This document shows positions 17,304 to 26,249 of a stretch of 64,000 nucleotides of DNA, piece by piece. Numbering within the stretch: the first letter of the stretch is position 1; every line of letters starts with the position of its first letter. A program made the position numbers and the translations under genes. A model generated the notes under the pieces. It was not told the origin of the DNA and made no database searches. It worked only from the letters and a program-made list of their open reading frames with translations. Origin of the DNA: Deinococcus aetherius (GTDB taxonomy: Bacteria; Deinococcota; Deinococci; Deinococcales; Deinococcaceae); the NCBI RefSeq assembly GCF_025997855.1, contig NZ_AP026561.1, forward strand, positions 434,001 to 498,000, given 5' to 3'.

Positions 17304-17667
17304 GGTCCGGGGAGATGACGACCTGAACGCGGGCAAGGCGGTCCTCCAGGACGAAGAACGCGAACCCGCCTGCCGACGGCGGCTTTTGCCGGGCGATCAC
17401 CGAGCCCGCCGTCCAGACGAGCTGCCCGTGCCGCACCGCCGCGAGGGGTACACACCCCAGGTTCCTCAGCCGCGTGCGGTGCGCGTCAAGGAGGTGGCAC
17501 CCCGACTCGCTCAGCCCCTTGGTCGCCAGGTCCGCGCGTAGCAGCTCGTCCGGGGCCAGGTCGGGCAGCTCCGGCACCGGGGCGTGGAGGTGCAGCAGGG
17601 CCCGGGGCAAAGGGTGAGCCTGCGCCGCGAACCCGGGTTTCCACAGGGGCGGACATGCTCCCTCACG
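17304..17667 (-). pseudogene. dnaE2: fragment of a DnaE2/DnaE-like polymerase C-terminal region
   Basis: The minus-strand frame reads VPELPDLAPDELLRADLATK, then GLSESGCHLLDAHRTRLRNLG and the OB-fold pattern GSVIARQKPPSAGGFAFFVL followed by EDRLARVQVVISPD. This is the region after the fingers domain of bacterial replicative/error-prone DNA polymerase alpha subunits (DnaE2/ImuC group: VxxRQxPxTAxGxxFxxLED). The frame is cut exactly at the IS6 end (17303/17304), and the large N-terminal polymerase domains are missing. It is a fragment, not a gene. Choosing DnaE2 over DnaE1 is inference from the LSESGxHLLxxxR style. Confidence 0.68.
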
Positions 17668-17808
17668 CATCCGGCCAACCGCACGTGCCGGAAGCGGGCC
17701 GCAGCCCGGTCCGGGCCAGCACATGCGGTCATGCCTTGAGAAAGTGACCCATGCCCAGCCTCATGCGGGAAGCGGGACGTAGGGTCAGCCACACTAAAGG
17801 AGGTTCAC

Positions 17809-18780
17809 ATGGACTACCGTCACCTCGGACGCACCGGCCTCAAGGTCAGCCCCCTCTGCCTCGGCACCATGAACTTCGGCCCCGAGACGAGCGAACCGGA
17901 CAGCTTCCGCATCATGGACCGGGCCCTGGACCTCGGCCTGAACTTCTTCGACACCGCCAACGTCTACGGCTGGAAGCAGGGCGAGGGCGTGACAGAGCAG
18001 ATCGTCGGCCGCTGGCTGGAACAGAATTCCGGGGCGCGCGACCGGATCGTTCTCGCCACCAAGGTCTACGGCAAGATGGGCGAGGGCCCCAACGACCAGA
18101 AGCTCTCGGCCTACCACATCCGCCGCGCGTGTGAGGACAGCCTGCGGCGGCTGAAGACCGACCGCATCGACCTCTACCAGATGCACCACATCGACCGCGC
18201 CACGCCCTGGGAGGAGGTGTGGCAGGCGATGGAGTGGCTGGTGGGGCAGGGCATGGTGCTGTACGTGGGCTCGAGCAACTTCGCGGGCTGGAACATCGCG
18301 CAGGCCAACTCCATCGCCGCGCAGCGCAACTTCATGGGGCTGGTGTCCGAGCAGAGCCTGTACAACCTCCAGGCCCGCATGGTCGAGCTGGAGGTCATCC
18401 CGGCGTGCCGCGCCTTCGGGCTGGGGCTGATTCCGTGGAGTCCGCTGGGAGGCGGGCTGCTGGGCGGTGCGCTGCAAAAGGCGGAGGGGGGCCGCCGGGC
18501 GAGCGAGCGGATGCAGGGGCAAATCGAGAAGTACCGGCCGCAACTGGAGCGGTACGAGGCGCTGTGCCGGGACTTGGGGGAGCAACCGGCGGACGTGGCG
18601 CTGGCGTGGCTGCTCAGCAACCCGGTGGTGACAGCGCCGATCATCGGGCCGCGAACGCTGGAGCAACTGGAGGGGAACCTGCGGGCACTGGACGTGCGGC
18701 TCTCAGAAGAGACCCTGAAGGAACTGGACGCGATCTGGCCGGGACCCGGGGGGCAGGCCCCGGAGGCCTACGCGTGGTGA
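17809..18780 (+). CDS. aldo/keto reductase
   Basis: This 323-residue TIM-barrel NADPH oxidoreductase has the full tetrad: Asp48 and Tyr53 in FFDTANVYG, Lys85 in LATKVYG and the His in LYQMHHID. The C-terminal cofactor site is PIIGPRTLEQLEGNL. It resembles the Tas/YajO-like group acting on small aldehydes or ketones. ATG at 17809 follows AAAGGAGG. Its stop overlaps the next start (GTGA), so the pair is coupled. Confidence 0.92.
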   Translation: MDYRHLGRTGLKVSPLCLGTMNFGPETSEPDSFRIMDRALDLGLNFFDTANVYGWKQGEGVTEQIVGRWLEQNSGARDRIVLATKVYGKMGEGPNDQKLSAYHIRRACEDSLRRLKTDRIDLYQMHHIDRATPWEEVWQAMEWLVGQGMVLYVGSSNFAGWNIAQANSIAAQRNFMGLVSEQSLYNLQARMVELEVIPACRAFGLGLIPWSPLGGGLLGGALQKAEGGRRASERMQGQIEKYRPQLERYEALCRDLGEQPADVALAWLLSNPVVTAPIIGPRTLEQLEGNLRALDVRLSEETLKELDAIWPGPGGQAPEAYAW

Positions 18781-19670
18781 ACGCGCGCCGCGTGGTCGTT
18801 ACCGGATCGAGCGGCAAGGCGGGCCGCGCGGTCGTCCGCGAGCTGCTGAAACACGGTTACGACGTGACCGCGGTAGACCTCGTGCCCTTCGACGCCGTGG
18901 GCTTGCCTCGCCCACTCGCGGGGAACCTGCGCGCCGACCTCACCGACTTCGGGCAGACGCTGGAGGTGTTGCGCGGGATGGACGGGGTCGTTCACCTCGC
19001 CAACATCCCCGCGCCCGGGTTAACCACGCCGGGGCGAACCTTTCTGGAGAACACGGCCATGAACTTCGCGGTGTTCTCGGCAGCGGTGCAGGGCGGCCTG
19101 AAGCGGGTGGTGTGGGCGTCGAGCGAGACGACGCTCGGTCTGCCCTTCGACACCCCGCCGCGCTACGCCCCGGTGGACGAGGAGCACTTCCCGCTGCCGG
19201 AGAGCACCTACGCCCTGTCCAAGGTGGTCGGCGAGACGCTGGCCGAGCAGTTCGCGCGCTGGTCGAAGATTGGGTTCGTGGGCCTGAGAATCTCGAACAT
19301 CATGGAGCCCCACGACTACGCGGCCTTTCCGGGTTTCTGGGCCGACGCGCACCTGCGCAAGTGGAACCTGTGGGGCTATGTGGACGCGCGGGATGTGGCG
19401 CAGGCATGCCGCCTGGGGCTGGAGGCGGACGTGAGCGGGGCCCGAAGCGTCATCGTCGCGGCTGCGGATACGGTGATGAACCGGCCCTCGCGCGAACTGA
19501 TGGCCGAGGTGTTTCCCGGCGTGCCGGTCGCGCCGGACCTCGGGGACTTCGGGACGTTGCTCTCGGTCCGGGAGGCCGGGCGGGTGCTGGGGTACGTGCC
19601 CGGGTACTCCTGGCGAAGCATGGTGACAGCGGGGAGGCTGAGGCAGGACCGGTCTGCCCCGGAGGGGTAG
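18777..19670 (+). CDS. NAD(P)-dependent epimerase/dehydratase (extended SDR)
   Basis: This ~297-residue protein starts at GTG 18777 inside the stop of the reductase (GTG 18774 is also in frame). It has the Rossmann motif VVVTGSSGKAGRAVVREL, the VVHLAN region and the SDR catalytic pair in ESTYALSKVVGE (YxxxK with upstream Ser in WASSETT). It resembles sugar-nucleotide epimerase-like SDRs acting on small substrates. With the coupled aldo/keto reductase it forms a two-enzyme redox unit of unknown substrate. Confidence 0.88.
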   Translation: MNARRVVVTGSSGKAGRAVVRELLKHGYDVTAVDLVPFDAVGLPRPLAGNLRADLTDFGQTLEVLRGMDGVVHLANIPAPGLTTPGRTFLENTAMNFAVFSAAVQGGLKRVVWASSETTLGLPFDTPPRYAPVDEEHFPLPESTYALSKVVGETLAEQFARWSKIGFVGLRISNIMEPHDYAAFPGFWADAHLRKWNLWGYVDARDVAQACRLGLEADVSGARSVIVAAADTVMNRPSRELMAEVFPGVPVAPDLGDFGTLLSVREAGRVLGYVPGYSWRSMVTAGRLRQDRSAPEG

Positions 19671-20049
19671 ACCAGGCGGACTGGAAACCGCCCACCCTCC
19701 CCGTGGTCGGAAAGCGAGGCTGACCTGTGGGCCGGAAGCGGCTGCGTGAGGAACAGCTCGTCCTTAAGGCGTGAGATGGTGGGAGAGCATGCTCAGGACT
19801 TCAGCCACGTCGTCGCTACAGCTTCGACATGCAGCGCAACGCCTGAGGGGTCACTTCCACGACTGGGGCAGGGGAGGTGACCCAGGCTGGCCGCGCGGCG
19901 CATGGCTGGGCTTTCGAAGGGTGGCCTGCCCTGTCGGAGCCTCCACTTACCCTGTCCTCCTGGAGGCGGTAACGAGGTTCGGAGGAGGCTCCCCATGCCT
20001 AGGTACGGAAGAGACCCCTCCTTGCCTGAGAGGACGGGGCCGTCCCCCT
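19671..20049. other. intergenic stretch with a 9-bp inverted repeat
   Basis: No gene is recognised here. GGAGCCTCC at 19936-19944 and GGAGGCTCC at 19984-19992 form a perfect inverted repeat with a 39-nt loop. The stretch lies between two convergent genes, so it may contribute to termination, but there is no T-run. Confidence 0.3.
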
Positions 20050-21066
20050 TCAGCCCGCGAGCCAGCGCCGGACCTCGCCCTTCAGGAAGTCCAGTTCCTC
20101 GGGTAAACCCGCCGGGCTGCCCGCCCGGTGCCCCCAGATGCTTGGGATGGGCCGCAGTTCCCCGAAGCGCAGGTGGGGGAGTTCGGCCGCGTTGTCCGCC
20201 ACTCGGAAGTACAGATCGGTCTCACCAGGCAGCAGCAACACCCGTGCCTGAATGGCAGAGAGTGCCCGGCTCAGGTCCCCGCCGTACAGGTCGCCCGCGC
20301 TGATGTCGCCGTGCAGCCAGCTCACCGCCTGGGCGTAGAGATTCGCGGCCCGGCACCCGGCGAAGCCCTCCTCCCAGTCCGCGCGCAGGTACGTCTCCAG
20401 GTCGGGGAAGCCCAGGGCCGTGCGAAACAGTTCCGCACGGTAGAAGTCCTGGCTCAGGCCCCAGCCCGCGTAGATGTGCGCAAAGGCCCGCAGCGCCGCC
20501 CGGGGCTCGGCCGAGAACCGGCCCTGCCCCAGGTGCTCGGGGGCCGCCTCCAGGGTCCTGAGCAGCCCGGAGAGAAAGACGCGGTTGTGCAGGGCCGTGC
20601 GCGCGCTGCCGCACACCACGATGACCCGCTCGACCCGTTCTGGAAACAGGGCCGCCCAGTGGTAGGCCTGCATCGCGCCCATCGAGAAGCCGTAGACGGC
20701 GGATACCCGCTCCACGCCGAACACCTCCCCGAGCAGCCGGGACTGGGCCAGCACATTGTCCCGCAACGTGACGACCTCGGGGTAGTCGGGCGTGTCGGCG
20801 GCGCCAGACGAGAGCCCATTGGAGAACATGTCTGGGATGACGATGAAGTACCGCTCGGGGTCCAACACACCATCCGGGCCGATGGGCCAGCTCTGGGTGG
20901 CGTGGGTGGCGGTGTAGCTGGTCGGGTAGACGATGACGTTGTCCCGGGCGGCGTTGAGGGTGCCGTGGGTCTGCCAGGCCAGCCGGGCGCCCTGGATCAC
21001 GCCGCCGCGCTCGACGGTGAGGTCGCCCAGCTCGAAGATGCCGTCCTGGACCGGCCAGGAGGTCAC
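20050..21066 (-). CDS. homoserine O-acetyltransferase-like alpha/beta hydrolase
   Basis: This 338-residue protein of the MetX-like group has ARLAWQTHGTLNAARDNVIV, then VIPDMFSNGLSSG, the nucleophile elbow YGFSMGAMQAYHWA (Ser), PGETDLYFRVADN (Asp) and IWGHRAGSP (His). True MetX proteins are similar in length, but the oxyanion region and loops here look like the many uncharacterised relatives, so acyltransferase versus hydrolase is open. GTG start at 21066 with a weak ribosome site. It stands alone, convergent with the epimerase gene. Confidence 0.8.
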   Translation of the reverse strand: MTSWPVQDGIFELGDLTVERGGVIQGARLAWQTHGTLNAARDNVIVYPTSYTATHATQSWPIGPDGVLDPERYFIVIPDMFSNGLSSGAADTPDYPEVVTLRDNVLAQSRLLGEVFGVERVSAVYGFSMGAMQAYHWAALFPERVERVIVVCGSARTALHNRVFLSGLLRTLEAAPEHLGQGRFSAEPRAALRAFAHIYAGWGLSQDFYRAELFRTALGFPDLETYLRADWEEGFAGCRAANLYAQAVSWLHGDISAGDLYGGDLSRALSAIQARVLLLPGETDLYFRVADNAAELPHLRFGELRPIPSIWGHRAGSPAGLPEELDFLKGEVRRWLAG

Positions 21067-21327
21067 ACGGCCCCCGTGGGCGAGGAGGAAGGGGGAAGCC
21101 GGTCATACTGGACTGGGCACATGGGCTTACCTTACGCCTCGCCTGGGGCTCGGATCAGCGGCGGGAACAATACACTGGTGCGCGCTGGTAGCTCAGGCCC
21201 AGGGCGTGACTCGTTGCCTGTTGCTCGGGACGCTGCCCGTCCACCTCGGCCGCCACGCGGCACTCTGGAGAGTGAGAAGCACTGGAGGGTGGGAGGACTG
21301 AAGCAGGCAGTCGAACTCCTGGCCCCT

Positions 21328-21528
21328 TCAATGCGTGAGGGTGCCCTCCCGCTCGGCGAGGACTCGCAGCGCGTGCCCGACGGCAGCGAGCAAGGTGCCG
21401 GTGGTGGCACCGCCGTCCAGGCCCAGGTAGGCGGCGGAGTGCAAGGCGTGGTAGGCGGCTTGCAGGGGCTCATCGCGGGTGGTGGTGAGGTTGGCATACC
21501 ACCTTGCTCCAGCCTCACCGACGTCCAT
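21328..21528 (-). CDS. small hypothetical protein (66 residues)
   Basis: This is a possible small gene, unrecognised. The reading frame is helix-like and Ala-rich ([37 protein letters not shown]) and has no stop-like decay, but no Shine-Dalgarno was found. It overlaps the end of an IS4-type transposase fragment by 14 bp, so it could also be flanking debris. The rest of the gap back to 21067 holds no recognised feature. Confidence 0.3.
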   Translation of the reverse strand: MDVGEAGARWYANLTTTRDEPLQAAYHALHSAAYLGLDGGATTGTLLAAVGHALRVLAEREGTLTH

Positions 21529-21964
21529 AGCTGAGCATCCGGCCAGGAGGGCGAGGTCCCGGGCGCGGCAGGATCGACCAGACGAGCGGGACCACCGCGC
21601 CGCCGAGGATGGCGCCCAGGACCAGGATGTTCAGCGGCGTATGGCCGTCATGCCAGGTCGTGCGGTCCATGATCAGGGTGAGCTTGCTTTCGGGAAGGAG
21701 GGGAAGCAGGACGTCCGTGACGTCCTGCGGGGTCAGTTGGGCGTCGTGGAAGACCCGGGCCACGGTGCGGGTTTTGGATTCGAGACTGGCGTCCCGAGGG
21801 AGCTGGAGGGCGATCTTCCGGTGGAGGGTGGATTCAGCCTGGAGCAGTGCCAGGAGCACTTCAGCCAGACGCCGCAGGGCGTCCAGGCGGCGATGGGGCA
21901 GGTGGGCTTTCAGGTGGGCGGCCAGCGTGTCAGCATGCAGTCGGGCATTATCAGGGATCGTCAC
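21515..21964 (-). pseudogene. N-terminal fragment of an IS4-type transposase
   Basis: This 149-codon frame has a helical N-terminus ([32 protein letters not shown]) and the first catalytic region [20 protein letters not shown] followed by [13 protein letters not shown], as in IS4-family transposases found in Deinococcus. It then loses similarity ([17 protein letters not shown]) and stops. The remaining ~200 residues with the second Asp and Glu are absent, so it is inactive. Confidence 0.72.
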
Positions 21965-22135
21965 AGACCCAGATACCGCCCTTTGTCATGCCGCGCTGCG
22001 TCCAGGACGCTCTTCTCCGCAAAGTGTCAGGTGCTGAGATTTTGTAGATATTGTCTCCGCACCAGTGGAAGGAAAGTTACTGTCAGGCGCAACCGATCGT
22101 TCGACCTCCTTCCCACTCTCCAATTGGTGCCTCTG

Positions 22136-22288
22136 AAAACCTGTTGCGCGGTAGCGGGCCAGGTTCAAGGAAACGCCGTTTTCAGCGCCTAAAACCGACT
22201 CAAATCAGCTCTGATTCAAAAGGGGTTGTTTTCGCCGCACACAGACGACCTCTCTTGGGTCCCACCTCTTTACCGCGCAACAGGTTTT
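22136..22288. repeat. 153-bp segment bounded by a perfect 18-bp inverted repeat
   Basis: AAAACCTGTTGCGCGGTA at 22136-22153 and its exact complement TACCGCGCAACAGGTTTT at 22271-22288 flank 117 bp of non-coding, locally AT-richer DNA. The pair could be the ends of a MITE-like element or the tips of two separate insertion sequences. One of those could belong to the IS4-type fragment that begins at 21964. No direct repeats are visible just outside or just inside. The segment lies immediately downstream of the large regulator gene. Confidence 0.65.
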
Positions 22289-22316
22289 GAATACGAGGAG
22301 CTTGCTCCTCGGGCAC

Positions 22317-25289
22317 TTATCCCGGCGCCTGAGGTGCCGAAACCACCTCCTCACCTCGCCGATACCCCTCCGTCCACCGTTCGCGGTAGCGGTCCTCTCC
22401 CAACACCTCGCGCGCCTGCATGAGCGCCAGGGTCAACCCCTCCTGATCATGCGCCGGAAGCGCCATCCCCGCGCGCTCCCACAGGGCCGCGCCTGCCCCG
22501 AAGAACTCGGCGGCACGCTCCGCTTCCCCCCGCCGGGCCAGCACCTGGCCCAGACCCTCCAGGGCCCGGCCCATCCGCCCCTCGTCCCTCAGGGCGACCG
22601 CCTGCGTCAAGCTCTCGCGGAACGCCACCTCGGCCCCAGCGACGTCGGTCAACCCCAGGCGGGTCTGCCCGATATTGAAGAGCGTCAGCACGCTGCTGCG
22701 CAGGTGCCCGTGCTCCCGCTGCCAGGCCAGCGCCTCCTGGTAGTACTCGGCGGCCCGCGCCAGGTCACCCTGGTGCCGCGCCACCTCCCCCAGATTGTTG
22801 AGCACCGCCGAGGCGAAGCGCTCCTCCCCGAGTGGGCGAAACAGGGTCAGCGCCTCCTCGAAGAACGAGGCCGCCCGGGTCAGGTCGCCGCGCATCTGCG
22901 CCACCACCCCCAGGTTGTTCAGCGAGACGCCCACCTCGCGCGGCTCGCCCAGGGCACGGCGCAACGTCAGGGCCTCCTGGTGCCAGACCTCGGCCTGGTC
23001 GTACGCACCCTGCAACCGCGCGAGATTCCCGGCGGCGTTGAGCGCCCGCGCCCGCGGCCCGGCCGAACCCCCACGCGCCAGCAGGCCGGAGAGGAGTGCC
23101 CTGGCCTCCGTGGTGTGCCCGCGGGTGTGCCAAAACGCGTACAGCCTCCCCGCCATCGTCAGAGCACGGTCCACGTCGCCCAGCCACGAGAACGCCTGCC
23201 GGAGATTGCCCATCTCCAGGTCCAGCCGCTCCAGCCACACGTGCTGCTGTTCGCCGACGAGTTCATGCTCGGCGTCGCGCACCAGTTCCTCGAAGTGCGC
23301 CACGAAGCGCTCCCGGGTGAGGTCCCACTCGCCGCGTTCCTCCAGGCGCTCCAGCGCGTGCTCGCGCAGGGTCTCCAGCATCGTGAAGCGCGGCTCGTCT
23401 CCCGGGCCCTCCACCACGCCCACGAGGTTGCGCTCGATCAGGGCGGCCAGACCGTCCATCACGTCCGCGTCCTGCGCCGCCACGGCCTGCGCCGACTGGG
23501 CCGTGAAGCCTCCGGAGAAGACCCCGAGCCGACGGAAGAGGACGCGCCGGTCGTGCTCGAGCAGCTCGTAACTCCAGCTCACCGCCGCGTGCAGGGTGCG
23601 GTGGCGTTCGTTCAGTCCTGCGGGACCACGACCCGGCAGCGGCTGATGTCGGTCCAGCCGCCCGAGCATTGCCGCAGGCGAGAGCAAGGCGGCCCGCGCC
23701 GCCGTGAGTTCCAGCGCCAGGGGCAGACCGTCCAGCCGGCGACACAACCGGGTCACGGCGGCCACGTTGTCCTCTGTCAGCGCGAAGCCGGGCTTCACCC
23801 GCCGGGCCTGCCGCACGAAGAGCTGGGTCGCCGGGGCCTCCAAGGCGCTGCCCACGCTCAGCGTGCCGCCGAGGGCCGGGAGGACCAGCGGCTCGATGGG
23901 GAAGGGCCGCTCGGCCTCCACCCCGAGCGCCTCACGGCTCGTCACCAGCAGCCTGAGGTCAGGGCTGGCGTCCAGCAAGGCCACCAGGTCGGCGGCGGCG
24001 GGCAGGACCTGTTCGAAGTTGTCCAGCACGAGCAGCGTGGCGTGCGGGTGCAACGTCTGCCCTACGCCGTCCAGCAGCGTCCGGTCGGGCAGGTCCCTGA
24101 CGCCCAGCGCACTGGCAACCTGCGGCAACACCAGCGCCGGGTCGCGCAGCGAACTGAGATCCACGAAGACCACACGGTGTCCACCCTGACGTTGAAGTCG
24201 GTCGGCAGCGGCGCGGGCCACGCTGGTCTTGCCCACCCCAGCGGGGCCCGTCAGGGTCAGCAGTCGCACCTCCGGCCGGTTGAGCAGCCCTTCCAGGGTG
24301 AGCAACGTCTCGCCCCGTCCGATCAGGTCCTCCCCGGGCGCCGCCTCCCGCTGGGAAGGTGTGGAACTGGGCGACTCGGGCGGGGGGACCCTCCAGGCGC
24401 CGTCGGCCATGACCTCTCGCAAGACACCCAGGAACGCGGCGAGGTGTGCAGAGTCGTCGTCCCGGCGCCACATGGCGTGGACGGTGAAGTCGAGCGCGTC
24501 CCCGAAGACTTCCCGGAACACCACGCCGTCCGGCGGCGCCTCCCCGTACGACATCACGGGCATCACCCCCAGGCCTGCCGCGACCATCCTCAGCCCCAAC
24601 TGCTGCTGAGTGGTCTCCTCTGCCACCCTCGGCGTGAAGCCGGCGTCGCGGCACACCTGCACGATCAGGTCGTAGGCGGGCGCGCTGACGTGGCGCGAGA
24701 ACATGATGAACGCCTCGCCCGCCACCTCGGCCAGCGAGACGTCTGTGCGGCGCGACAGGGGGTGCTCGCTGGGAATGGCCAGCAACCACCGCATCGCCAG
24801 CAGCGGCTCGTAGGCGAACCCAGGCAGGGGCGGTGTTCCTGGCCGCAGCCCACACAGGCCCAGGTCGATGGCGCGCTCCTGCAACGCCCGACGTTGCTGG
24901 GCGGTGGGCATCTCCGTGCGCTCCAGCGCGAGGTCCGGATACCGGGTCTGCGCGCGGCGCAGCACCAGGGGAACAAACGGCAGGTTGGCGTAGTCGACCA
25001 TGCCGATGACGAGGCGGCCGCGCCGCGCCTGCTCCTCACGGCGCACGTTGGTCACCGCCCACTCGACCTGGCTCAGCACCCGGCGGGCGTCCCGTAAGAA
25101 GACGTGGCCGGCCGGGGTGAGTTCCACGCCCCGACGATCCCGGAGCAGCAGGGTGACCCCGAGCCGCTCCTCCAGCAGTTGAATCTGCTTGCTGAGCGAC
25201 GGCTGCGCGACGTGGCAGCGCTCGGCGGCCCGGGTGAAGTTCAACTCCTCCGCGACCGCCACGAAGTACTGCCACTGCCGCAACTCCAT
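22317..25289 (-). CDS. LysR-STAND ATPase-TPR fusion regulator
   Basis: This 990-residue protein starts at ATG 25289. Residues 1-60 form a LysR winged helix (FTRAAERCHVAQPSLSKQIQLLEERLGV), and ~90-295 a LysR effector domain (GRLVIGMVDYANLPFVPLVL, AIPSEHPLSRR). A short linker follows. From ~325 there is a STAND/AfsR-like NTPase with Walker A GPAGVGKT at 348-355, Walker B LLVLDNFEQV with Asp423, LLVTSREAL and RLCRRLDGLPLALELTAAR. Residues ~690-960 are TPR repeats of the pattern ALNAAGNLARLQGAYDQAEV and LNNLGVVAQMRGDLTRAASF. LysR proteins are normally ~300 residues, and STAND regulators normally carry other DNA-binding domains. It faces an enzyme cassette and is its likely ATP-switched regulator. 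The signal is unknown. Confidence 0.9.
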   Translation of the reverse strand: MELRQWQYFVAVAEELNFTRAAERCHVAQPSLSKQIQLLEERLGVTLLLRDRRGVELTPAGHVFLRDARRVLSQVEWAVTNVRREEQARRGRLVIGMVDYANLPFVPLVLRRAQTRYPDLALERTEMPTAQQRRALQERAIDLGLCGLRPGTPPLPGFAYEPLLAMRWLLAIPSEHPLSRRTDVSLAEVAGEAFIMFSRHVSAPAYDLIVQVCRDAGFTPRVAEETTQQQLGLRMVAAGLGVMPVMSYGEAPPDGVVFREVFGDALDFTVHAMWRRDDDSAHLAAFLGVLREVMADGAWRVPPPESPSSTPSQREAAPGEDLIGRGETLLTLEGLLNRPEVRLLTLTGPAGVGKTSVARAAADRLQRQGGHRVVFVDLSSLRDPALVLPQVASALGVRDLPDRTLLDGVGQTLHPHATLLVLDNFEQVLPAAADLVALLDASPDLRLLVTSREALGVEAERPFPIEPLVLPALGGTLSVGSALEAPATQLFVRQARRVKPGFALTEDNVAAVTRLCRRLDGLPLALELTAARAALLSPAAMLGRLDRHQPLPGRGPAGLNERHRTLHAAVSWSYELLEHDRRVLFRRLGVFSGGFTAQSAQAVAAQDADVMDGLAALIERNLVGVVEGPGDEPRFTMLETLREHALERLEERGEWDLTRERFVAHFEELVRDAEHELVGEQQHVWLERLDLEMGNLRQAFSWLGDVDRALTMAGRLYAFWHTRGHTTEARALLSGLLARGGSAGPRARALNAAGNLARLQGAYDQAEVWHQEALTLRRALGEPREVGVSLNNLGVVAQMRGDLTRAASFFEEALTLFRPLGEERFASAVLNNLGEVARHQGDLARAAEYYQEALAWQREHGHLRSSVLTLFNIGQTRLGLTDVAGAEVAFRESLTQAVALRDEGRMGRALEGLGQVLARRGEAERAAEFFGAGAALWERAGMALPAHDQEGLTLALMQAREVLGEDRYRERWTEGYRRGEEVVSAPQAPG

Positions 25290-25304
25290 ACCGGAAGTAT
25301 ATGG

Positions 25305-25319
25305 ATAGGAAAAAGCTAT
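25305..25319. promoter_or_regulatory. LysR-type operator ATAG-N7-CTAT
   Basis: The 15-bp palindrome ATAG-GAAAAAG-CTAT lies 16 bp upstream of the fusion regulator's ATG, in the 440-bp gap it shares with the divergent cassette. It has the classical T-N11-A LysR form and probably mediates autoregulation and control of the divergent genes. The rest of the gap (25320-25728) shows no gene. Confidence 0.6.
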
Positions 25320-25728
25320 CAGCCGGTACCGGAAAGTATTGGACGGTCTCTGGCCGGACCGTTCAACATGACCGGAGCGCTGACGTGCGCCTCGCTCCAC
25401 CACCCGGCCGCCCCATTCCCCACCCGCACCGTTCCCGTCACAGCCTGCGACTGCGGTATGAACCGCGGCGTGTGAGTCCGCTGTCCGAAGCTGGGTCGAA
25501 CTCGGGGGCCGGCACCCGGCCCACGGATTGGACGCCTCACATGGGGCGGGCGCCGTCGGAGGTGACCCCGCTTCTCCTGCGCCGCACGGCGTGACGTGGG
25601 TGGATGCCCGGTTCAGTGGAGGTCTCAACGCCTGAGCCGTCCAGCGCTTCGCCCACGAAGGCCGTGCTCCTTCCCCGCCGGGTGTGGTCACACCACGCCA
25701 CCTTTCTCGTTCCCTGCCCGGAGGACCC

Positions 25729-26178
25729 ATGATGCAGACCACCTCAGACGCCAACGCTCAACTCGTCTCCACCTTTCGGTCCCTGGCTGGAAACGGTCAG
25801 TTTCTGCCAGTGGATCAGCTCTTTCCGGCCGACCTGAGCGCCCTGTTTCCGGACGACTACGCGCAGCGCGAGGAGGGGATGGAGGCGGGGGTGCCCGGCA
25901 TCCGTTCCTTCCTCGACACCCTCAAGGCGGGGTTCCCGGACATCCAGGGCCGGGTGGACGACGTCGTGGCGCAGGGGGACCGGCTCGTCGTGCGCATGAC
26001 CTGGCAGGGCACGCACACCGGCCCGTTCATGGGCGTGGCACCGACCGGCCAGCAGGTTCACTACGGCCGCATCGAGATCTGGCGGATGCGGGAGGGCAAG
26101 CTCGCCGAGCACTGGGGCGAGTACGACCTGTACGGCCTGCTGCGCCAGCTCGGCGCCGTGCCCGCCCTGCCGAGCTGA
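25729..26178 (+). CDS. SnoaL-like ester cyclase-family protein
   Basis: This 149-residue NTF2-fold protein has FLPVDQLFPADL, GIRSFLDTLKAGFPDIQGRVDD, TWQGTHTGPFMGVAPTGQQV and a closing WRMREGKLAEHWGEYDLYGLLRQLG. This is the SnoaL-like polyketide cyclase/ester cyclase pattern, seen in many small enzymes and binding proteins of unknown substrate. ATGATG at 25729 follows GGAGG. First gene of the cassette divergent from the LysR-STAND regulator. Confidence 0.85.
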   Translation: MMQTTSDANAQLVSTFRSLAGNGQFLPVDQLFPADLSALFPDDYAQREEGMEAGVPGIRSFLDTLKAGFPDIQGRVDDVVAQGDRLVVRMTWQGTHTGPFMGVAPTGQQVHYGRIEIWRMREGKLAEHWGEYDLYGLLRQLGAVPALPS

Positions 26179-26249
26179 GGAGCGCGGTTCCCACGTGCCG
26201 CTCCTCGCCGCAGCCGCACGTTCTTCTCCTGGCACCGGAGGTGTCGCAG

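Noticed and set aside
22287..25097. A 936-codon plus-strand frame opposite the LysR-STAND regulator
   Set aside because: It is Arg/Pro/Gln/His-rich without any domain and is the antisense of a high-GC gene.
25596..26249. N-terminal extension of the epoxide-hydrolase-like frame
   Set aside because: The extension overlaps the ester-cyclase gene in another frame, is low-complexity, and the signal peptide begins at 26250.
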